From the NCBI GenBank assembly GCA_024762485.1, contig JANTHH010000066.1, forward strand, positions 1-12,358: 12,358 nucleotides of DNA, in the 5' to 3' direction. Positions 6,906 to 12,358 of this stretch are shown piece after piece. Both the position numbers and the translations under genes were made by a program. Numbering within the stretch: position 1 is the first letter of the stretch; each line of letters opens with the position of its first letter. This stretch comes from Chromatiales bacterium. Lineage in GTDB: Bacteria > Pseudomonadota > Gammaproteobacteria > Chromatiales > Chromatiaceae. The notes below the pieces were generated by a model. It ran no database searches. It was not told the DNA's origin and saw nothing but the letters and a program-made list of their open reading frames with translations.

Positions 6906-9512
6906 ATGAGCCGCCAGACCGACGACTATGCCAAGTCCGGCATCGAGGAGAACCTGCACACCCTCGGAAGCGATGCCGAACAGGGGCTCTCCGCCAGCGA
7001 GGCACGCCAGCGGCTGGATCAATACGGCTACAACGAGGTCGAGGAGAAGCAGGAGCCACTGTGGCATCGCATCTTCCGCCGCTTCTGGGGACCCATCCCG
7101 TGGATGATCGAGATCGCCGCCGTCCTCTCGGCGATGGTCAACAAGTGGGAAGACTTCACCATCATCACCATCATGCTGCTGGTCAACGCGGCATTGGATT
7201 TCCTCCAGGAGCATCGCGCCCTCAACGCCCTGGCGGCACTCAAGAGCCGTCTCAACTACGAGGTCACCGTACTGCGCGACGGCGAATACCTGCGCATCCC
7301 GGCGCGTGAACTGGTGCCCGGTGACATCGTCAAGCTGAAGATCGGCGACGTGGTGCCGGCCGATGTGCAGCTGCTCGGCGGCGACTACCTGGCCATCGAC
7401 CAGTCGGCGCTCACCGGCGAATCACTGCCGGTGACCCGCCGCCAGGGCGAGGTGGCCTATGCCAACACCGTGGTCAAGCAGGGCGAGATGACCGCCCTGG
7501 TGGTCAACACCGGTGCCAACACCCGCTTCCAGTCGGTGGTCTCGCTGGTGGCCAAGGCCTCATTGGAGGAGCGCAGCCACTTCCAGCAGATGGTGATCAA
7601 CATCGGCAACTTCCTGATCATCGTCACCCTCGTGCTGGTGGCGCTGATCCTGCTGGTGGCGCTGTTCCGTCACGAAGACCTGCTGGACATCCTGCGCTTC
7701 GCCATGGTGCTGACGGTGGCCGCCATTCCGGTGGCCCTGCCGGCAGTGCTGTCGGTGACCATGGCGGTGGGGGCGATGAACCTGGCGCGGCGCCAGGCCA
7801 TCGTCTCGCGCCTGACCGCCATCGAGGAACTGGCCGGGGTCGACATCTTCTGCTCCGACAAGACCGGCACCCTGACCCGCAACGAGATGCAGGTGGCCGA
7901 CCCCATCGTGCTCGACAGCCACACCGAGCAGCAGCTGTTCCTGTATGCGGTGCTGGCCTCGCGTTTCGAGAACCACGACCCCATCGAAAAACCGCTGTTC
8001 CACTACATGGACGAGCACTTCCCCGGGGTCGACTGGCAACAGCACCAGCTGCTGGAATTCATCCCCTTCGACCCGGTGCGCAAGCGCACCGAGGCACGGG
8101 TCGAATACCAGGGCGAGACCTTCCGCGTCATCAAGGGCGCCGCGCAGGTATTGCTGGAAATGGCCGAACTGCCGGACAACGAGACGGTCGCCATCACCCA
8201 GAGCATCGAGCTGCTGGCGAGCAAGGGCTATCGCACCCTGGCGGTGGCGCGCCAGGACGACAACGGCCCGCTCGACCTGATCGGGCTGATCCCGCTGATC
8301 GACCCGCCACGGGAAGACTCGGCCGCGGTGATCGCCCGTATGGCCGAGTACGGGGTGCGGGTGAAGATGATCACCGGCGACAACATCGCCATCGCCCGCG
8401 AGATCGGTCAGTTGCTCGGCCTGCCGAAGCGGGCGGTGCGCGCCGAGCAGATCACCGGCAAGAGCGGCAATCAGTTGCTGGCCATGGCCGAGGCGCTGAC
8501 CACCGCCATCTACCATCGCCTCAAGGGGGAGGCGGTACCCCTCAAGGAGGCCCGACGCTTCGCCGGGGAGGTGATGGACGAACTCGGGCGGCTGTTCGAT
8601 ACCTCCCTGCTGGAGCAGGAGTTCGTCCACACCCACGAATCGGCCCTGGTGGAGATGATCGAGAGCGTGGACATCTTTGCCGAGGTGGTGCCGGAAGACA
8701 AATACGCCCTGGTGGAACACCTGCAGCACGCCAATCACATCGTCGGCATGACCGGCGACGGCGTCAATGATGCGCCGGCACTGAAGAAGGCCGACTGCGG
8801 TTTCGCCGTCTCCAATGCCACCGATGCGGCGCGCGCCGCGGCGGATATCATCCTCACCGCACCCGGCCTGTCGGTGATCAACGACGCCATCGAGCAGGCC
8901 CGCATCACCTTCGAGCGGATGAAGTCCTATGCGGTCTACCGCATCGCCGAGACCATCCGCGTGCTGCTGTTCATGACCTTGGCCATCGTGGTGTTCAACT
9001 TCTACCCCATCACCGCGATCATGATCGTCATCCTGGCGCTGCTCAACGACATCCCCATCCTCGCCATCGCCTACGACAACACCCGGGTGCAGCGCGAGCC
9101 GGTGCGCTGGAACATGCAGGAACTGATCATCGTCTCCAGCGTGCTCGGGGTCGCCGGCGTGATCAGCTCCTTCCTGCTGTTCTTCATCCTGCAGGAAAAG
9201 GGCTTCCCCGAGCCGTTCATTCAGTCGGTGATCTTCTGCAAACTGATCGTGGCGGGTCACCTCACCATCTTCGTCACCCGTACCGAGGACTGGATGTGGA
9301 AGCCGCCCTTCCCCTCCGCCATCCTGCTGCATGCCAGCCTGTGGAGCGCACTGGCCGGCACGCTGATCTGTGTTTATGGCTGGTGGGTGGAGCCCATCGG
9401 CTGGCAGGTGGCCGGCTACATCTGGCTCTATGCGATGACCTGGGCACTGTTCAATGACGCCGTGAAGAAGGGCACCTTCGCCCTGCTGCGCCGACAGGGC
9501 CTGTATGCCTGA
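6906..9512 (+). CDS. Plasma-membrane-type proton-exporting P-type ATPase (P3A)
   Basis: This 868-residue membrane pump couples ATP hydrolysis to ion export, most likely of protons. The ATG at 6906 follows AGGGAG with a short spacer. Visible in order are: a cation-ATPase N-terminal domain; actuator motif TGES (170-173); phosphorylation motif CSDKTGTLT with catalytic Asp318; KGAA in the nucleotide domain; TGDN (490-493); and GDGVNDAP (617-624). Three residues of the proton path known in the plant pump AHA2 (Asn106, Arg655, Asp684) align by context with Asn94 in M2, Arg685 in M5 and Asp715 in M6 (LLNDIPIL), which argues for protons over calcium or sodium. Two departures are notable: about 50 extra residues in the P domain (roughly 516-590), and no C-terminal autoinhibitory tail after M10. 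The gene for a two-helix membrane protein follows after 33 bases. Class assignment is strong; ion specificity is inferred from residues. Confidence 0.92.
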   Translation: MSRQTDDYAKSGIEENLHTLGSDAEQGLSASEARQRLDQYGYNEVEEKQEPLWHRIFRRFWGPIPWMIEIAAVLSAMVNKWEDFTIITIMLLVNAALDFLQEHRALNALAALKSRLNYEVTVLRDGEYLRIPARELVPGDIVKLKIGDVVPADVQLLGGDYLAIDQSALTGESLPVTRRQGEVAYANTVVKQGEMTALVVNTGANTRFQSVVSLVAKASLEERSHFQQMVINIGNFLIIVTLVLVALILLVALFRHEDLLDILRFAMVLTVAAIPVALPAVLSVTMAVGAMNLARRQAIVSRLTAIEELAGVDIFCSDKTGTLTRNEMQVADPIVLDSHTEQQLFLYAVLASRFENHDPIEKPLFHYMDEHFPGVDWQQHQLLEFIPFDPVRKRTEARVEYQGETFRVIKGAAQVLLEMAELPDNETVAITQSIELLASKGYRTLAVARQDDNGPLDLIGLIPLIDPPREDSAAVIARMAEYGVRVKMITGDNIAIAREIGQLLGLPKRAVRAEQITGKSGNQLLAMAEALTTAIYHRLKGEAVPLKEARRFAGEVMDELGRLFDTSLLEQEFVHTHESALVEMIESVDIFAEVVPEDKYALVEHLQHANHIVGMTGDGVNDAPALKKADCGFAVSNATDAARAAADIILTAPGLSVINDAIEQARITFERMKSYAVYRIAETIRVLLFMTLAIVVFNFYPITAIMIVILALLNDIPILAIAYDNTRVQREPVRWNMQELIIVSSVLGVAGVISSFLLFFILQEKGFPEPFIQSVIFCKLIVAGHLTIFVTRTEDWMWKPPFPSAILLHASLWSALAGTLICVYGWWVEPIGWQVAGYIWLYAMTWALFNDAVKKGTFALLRRQGLYA

Positions 9513-9545
9513 ACACCATCCATTCACGGCACGGAGTAACGCCAC

Positions 9546-10148
9546 ATGCGTCGACTGAACAAGCTGCAGCGGGAGAACCTGTTCTATCTGCTGCTCGGCA
9601 TCCTCTTTGTGGTCGGTGGCTATTTCTTTCTGCGCATCGCCTACAAGCTGTCCGACCATCTCCCCTTCACCCAGGAGATCGTGCTGATCGCGCTCGGCAC
9701 CATCGTCACCGTGCTGATCACCGCGATGCTGCTGAACAAGCAGACCGAGGTGGAGCTGAAGAAGGAAGAGAACGTCAAGTTCCTCGACCTGAAGACCGAG
9801 GTCTACTTCGACCTGCTGGCACGCATCGAGGAGATACTGCTCAGCGGCCATGCCGGGGATGACGATCTGCTGCGCCTGCGTTTTCTCAGCCACCGCCTGG
9901 CCGTGGTCGCCTGCCCGCCCGTACTCGAACAATACGAGGCGTTTGTCCGCGTCTTCAAACAGGCCGCACGCGACCACACCTTCGCCGACGACGAAGAGGA
10001 TGCCATCTCCCATCAACTGGCCCGCCTCACCATCACCATCCGTGAGGACCTGGTGGGGGAACTCGATGCCCAGAGCGACTACAGCCGCCGCCGCATCTCC
10101 GAACAGATCATCGAGAACTCGGACCTGCAGAACAGCCAGCCGCACTGA
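9546..10148 (+). CDS. Two-helix membrane protein of unknown function
   Basis: This 200-residue protein was not recognised as a named family. The ATG at 9546 follows GGAG (9533-9536) with a nine-base spacer. Two membrane helices are clear, at about residues 12-33 (LFYLLLGILFVVGGYFFLRI) and 44-63. A charged segment then begins NKQTEVELKKEENVKFLDLK, predicted to be a helix leaving the membrane, followed by a mostly helical soluble domain (about 75-195) rich in Leu, Glu and Arg. The basic N-terminus and short loop suggest that both ends are cytoplasmic. It starts 33 bases after the proton ATPase with no hairpin between, so the two are probably co-transcribed. A role as anchor, sensor or regulatory partner of the pump is a hypothesis from position only. 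No enzyme motif is visible. Confidence 0.8.
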   Translation: MRRLNKLQRENLFYLLLGILFVVGGYFFLRIAYKLSDHLPFTQEIVLIALGTIVTVLITAMLLNKQTEVELKKEENVKFLDLKTEVYFDLLARIEEILLSGHAGDDDLLRLRFLSHRLAVVACPPVLEQYEAFVRVFKQAARDHTFADDEEDAISHQLARLTITIREDLVGELDAQSDYSRRRISEQIIENSDLQNSQPH

Positions 10149-10149
10149 G

Positions 10150-10170
10150 ACGGTGCAGGAGCGGCACCGT
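10150..10170 (+). terminator. Hairpin downstream of the two-helix protein gene, weak terminator candidate
   Basis: ACGGTGC (10150-10156) and GCACCGT (10164-10170) form a perfect 7-bp stem around the seven-base loop AGGAGCG, two bases after the stop codon. The sequence after it (TTCAGG) has no T tract, so intrinsic termination would be weak. It could instead stabilise the upstream mRNA or attenuate transcription into the aldolase gene. The loop contains AGGAG, but no start codon in a suitable frame follows it. Confidence 0.35.
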
Positions 10171-10264
10171 TCAGGAACAGCGATCCAGTTGTCATCCATC
10201 AAAGACAGCCGGCGGAAAACCTGCTTCACTTGCGGAATCTGGACACCAACCCGGGAGCGCGGAC

Positions 10265-11281
10265 ATGGATCGACTGGACGAGATGCAGGCCACCATCAAC
10301 GACATGGTCGACGAGACCCGCGGCATCCTCGCCGCCGACGAGAGTTCACCCACCATCAAGAAACGCTTCGATGCCATCGGCGTCGAGTCCACCGAGGAGA
10401 ACCGCCGTTTCTATCGTGCGCTGCTGCTCGACACCCCGGGACTGGGCGAATACATCAGCGGCGTGATCATGTTCGAGGAGACGTTGGGCCAGCAGGATGA
10501 TGCCGGAAAACCGCTGCCCGAGGTCGCCTGGTCGCAGCGGATCGTCCCCGGCATCAAGGTGGACAAGGGCAAGGGGCCGCTCAGCGGCTCGCCCGGCGAC
10601 CTGATCACCTGCGGTCTCGACGGCCTGGCCGACCGGCTCGAAGGCTACAAGCAACAGGGCGCGCGCTTCGCCAAGTGGCGCGAGGTCTATGCCATCACCC
10701 ACACCAACCCCACTCCGCTGGGGCTGCGCGCCAACGCCGAGATGCTGGCCCGCTATGCCGCCATCTGCCAGGAACTGGGGGTGGTGCCCATCGTCGAGCC
10801 CGAGGTACTGATGGATGGTGATCATGACATTGACCGCTGCGCCCAGGTCACCGAACGGGTGTTGCACAGCGTGTTCCATGCCCTGCACCTGCATCACGTC
10901 AGTCTCGAGCACATGATCCTCAAGCCCAACATGGTACTGCCCGGCAAGGACTGCCGCCGCGCCCCGGCCGACGAGGTGGCGCAGGCGACCCTGGCGGTAC
11001 TCAAACGCACCGTGCCGGCCGCGGTGCCCAGCATCAATTTCCTCTCCGGCGGTCAGGGCCCGGAGGAGGCCACCGAGAACCTCAACGCCATCAACCGGCT
11101 GCGCGGCAATGCCCCCTGGCAACTGAGCATCTCCTACGGCCGCGCACTGCAACAGCCGGCGCTGCATGCCTGGATGGGCAAGCCGGAGAACCACGAGGCC
11201 GCCCAGCAGGCCCTGCTGAAGCGGGCAAGGCTCAACAGCCTGGCACGGCAGGGGAAGTATGAGCCGTCGATGGAGGACTGA
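10265..11281 (+). CDS. Class I fructose-1,6-bisphosphate aldolase
   Basis: This 338-residue cytosolic enzyme interconverts fructose 1,6-bisphosphate with dihydroxyacetone phosphate and glyceraldehyde 3-phosphate, in glycolysis, gluconeogenesis and, in autotrophs, the Calvin cycle. It is the Schiff-base, metal-independent class. The catalytic lysine is Lys220 in ILKPNMVLPG, equivalent to Lys229 of the rabbit muscle enzyme. Other active-site segments are present: LAADES (22-27), GIKVDKG (96-102), RFAKWRE (134-140) and PIVEPE (175-180). Length is close to the roughly 360-residue animal enzymes, but the C-terminal tyrosine tail is absent and the chain ends in SMED. The ATG at 10265 follows GGGAG (10253-10257) with a seven-base spacer. 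Upstream is a 116-base gap with a hairpin; downstream the antiporter gene begins 21 bases after the stop, suggesting co-transcription. The functional call is firm, while the reason for its place among ion transporters is unknown. Confidence 0.95.
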   Translation: MDRLDEMQATINDMVDETRGILAADESSPTIKKRFDAIGVESTEENRRFYRALLLDTPGLGEYISGVIMFEETLGQQDDAGKPLPEVAWSQRIVPGIKVDKGKGPLSGSPGDLITCGLDGLADRLEGYKQQGARFAKWREVYAITHTNPTPLGLRANAEMLARYAAICQELGVVPIVEPEVLMDGDHDIDRCAQVTERVLHSVFHALHLHHVSLEHMILKPNMVLPGKDCRRAPADEVAQATLAVLKRTVPAAVPSINFLSGGQGPEEATENLNAINRLRGNAPWQLSISYGRALQQPALHAWMGKPENHEAAQQALLKRARLNSLARQGKYEPSMED

Positions 11282-11310
11282 TGGCAGTCGGCGGCCGCGG
11301 CCGTGAGTGA
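11281..11310 (+). other. Possible nine-codon minicistron linking aldolase and antiporter
   Basis: An ATG at 11281 overlaps the last base of the aldolase stop (TGATG) and opens a nine-codon frame, MAVGGRGRE, that stops at 11308-11310, just past the antiporter GTG start at 11303-11305. Because the antiporter has no recognisable ribosome site, re-initiation through this short frame could couple its translation to the aldolase. Very short frames of this kind also arise by chance, so this is tentative. Confidence 0.2.
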
Positions 11311-12358
11311 GCTGCTGATCGGCGAACTGCTGCTGGCACTGGCCGCACTGCTCGGCATCACCTACCTGCTCGGCGGGCTGCTGACGCGGGTGCGTATCCC
11401 GGTGATCCTCGGCGCGCTGCTGGTGCCCATGGCCCTGCACTACACCCCACTGGGTGCACTGCTGCTGTCAGGTGAAATCTATCCAGTATTCAGCTTTCTG
11501 GCCGACCTCGGCGTGCTGTTCCTGCTGTTCTTCATCGGGCTGCAGATCGACATGAGAGAGATGCGCTCGCAGAGCATCGACATCATCTGGCTGACGATAC
11601 TGAATACTGCGGTCCCCTTTCTGCTGGGCATGTTCGTGATGCTGGCACTGGGCTACGGGTGGCTGCTGGCCTTCGTCATCGGCCTCACCCGCATGCCCAC
11701 CGCCGAGGCGGTCATCGTGCCCATCCTCGACGAGTTCAACCTGATCCGTACCCGGGTCGGCCACTTCATCGTCGGCGCCGGGGTGCTCGACGACGTCATC
11801 GAGGTCTTCCTGGTGGCCTTCGTCTCGGTGTGGATCGGCGAACGGGTGGCCCAGGGCGCCCTTGCCGGGGTGGTAGAGAACGAACTGCTCGGCATCGGTC
11901 TTTCGATCGCCGTGTTCCTGCTCGCCACCTGGCTCGGCTACCGCTGGCTCGTGCCTTGGCTCGGCCGTTGGCTGCCGCGGCGACCACGCAACCTGTTGAT
12001 GCTGTCGATGCTGGTGTTGCTCGGCCTCGGTGGCTTCTCCGAGCACAGTGGCCTGGGCATGGTGGTGGGTGCCATCACCGCCGGGGTGGTGATGCGCCCC
12101 CTGCACAACCGCCTGGGTGCAACGGGGGAACAGGCCACTCAGGCGGTGCGCATCCTCACCTATGGCTTCTTCGGCCCGGTGTTCTTCTTCTGGGTGGGCC
12201 TCAGCGTGGATCTCGGCGGCATGCTGCATGAGCCGGAACTGGCCATCCTGCTATTCCTCGCTGCCTTTGTCGGAAAACTGCTCGGCACCCTGATCATGGT
12301 GCCGATGAAAAAGCTCACGCTGCTCGAAGGCTGGACCGTGGGCATCGGGTTGAACGCA
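11303..12358 (+). CDS. CPA2-family cation:proton antiporter, 3' end outside window
   Basis: This inner-membrane antiporter is partial: 352 codons are visible before the right edge. The GTG at 11303 is the only possible start after the in-frame aldolase stop (11279-11281) that retains the first helix (SELLIGELLLALAALLGITY); no good ribosome site precedes it. About ten hydrophobic helices are seen. The segment GLTRMPTAEAVIVPILDE followed by VGHFIVGAGVLDDVIEVF matches the core of the Na+/H+ exchanger fold. Asp163-Asp164 form the paired aspartates typical of electrogenic CPA2 antiporters such as NapA and NhaA. Such proteins exchange sodium or potassium for protons. Because the C-terminus is missing, any RCK/TrkA-N domain as in KefB/KefC cannot be judged. 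The gene sits 21 bases after the aldolase in the same frame and belongs to the same ion-homeostasis group as the proton pump. Confidence 0.88.
   Translation, partial: MSELLIGELLLALAALLGITYLLGGLLTRVRIPVILGALLVPMALHYTPLGALLLSGEIYPVFSFLADLGVLFLLFFIGLQIDMREMRSQSIDIIWLTILNTAVPFLLGMFVMLALGYGWLLAFVIGLTRMPTAEAVIVPILDEFNLIRTRVGHFIVGAGVLDDVIEVFLVAFVSVWIGERVAQGALAGVVENELLGIGLSIAVFLLATWLGYRWLVPWLGRWLPRRPRNLLMLSMLVLLGLGGFSEHSGLGMVVGAITAGVVMRPLHNRLGATGEQATQAVRILTYGFFGPVFFFWVGLSVDLGGMLHEPELAILLFLAAFVGKLLGTLIMVPMKKLTLLEGWTVGIGLNA

Noticed and set aside
6851..10197. GTCATCC shared between the gap before the ATPase (6851-6857) and the gap before the aldolase (10191-10197)
   Set aside because: A seven-base direct match without symmetry or consistent spacing to the starts is expected by chance in a window of this size.
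7560..10229. Long minus-strand open frame of 889 codons opposite the ATPase and two-helix genes
   Set aside because: The translation is dominated by His, Gln, Asp, Gly and Val with no domain, as expected from the antisense of G+C-rich genes. The plus strand carries intact, well-recognised motifs across most of it.

Overview
The window is G+C-rich, densely coded bacterial DNA. Gene families, codon choice (C or G at most third positions) and frequent GTG starts suggest a proteobacterium, most likely a gammaproteobacterium. That placement is inferred from general character and is not diagnostic. No rRNA, tRNA, mobile element, CRISPR array or phage gene was seen.

Layout: one gene reads leftward, and its 3' end lies outside the window. 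It encodes an SLC13-type permease with two internal RCK/TrkA-C domains (1-1817, minus). A 243-base divergent intergenic region (1818-2060) follows, carrying a 24-bp centred dyad. All remaining genes read rightward: a large MscK/MscM-like mechanosensitive channel with signal peptide and coiled-coil periplasmic domain (2061-5054); a PiT phosphate permease (5081-6115); its PhoU-like/DUF47 partner, overlapping by 4 bases (6112-6810); a P-type ATPase of the plasma-membrane proton pump class (P3A, 6906-9512); a small two-helix membrane protein of unknown function (9546-10148); a class I fructose-1,6-bisphosphate aldolase (10265-11281); and a CPA2-type cation:proton antiporter cut by the right edge (11303-12358).

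How they may work together: six of the eight genes are membrane transporters or channels or partner one, covering anions, turgor release, phosphate, proton export and cation/proton exchange. The likely theme is ion, pH and turgor homeostasis. A primary proton pump could supply proton-motive force to a nearby antiporter and a probably proton-coupled phosphate permease. The aldolase is the only purely metabolic gene. The short gaps from the channel to PiT (26 bases), ATPase to two-helix protein (33) and aldolase to antiporter (21) suggest co-transcription in blocks. The 95-base and 116-base gaps before the ATPase and the aldolase may hold internal promoters.

The points most worth a second look are the P3A pump (conserved proton-path residues, a P-domain insertion of about 50 residues, no C-terminal regulatory tail) with its unrecognised membrane neighbour, the aldolase placed among ion transporters, and the dyad in the divergent promoter region. 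No clear-cut undescribed system was identified.
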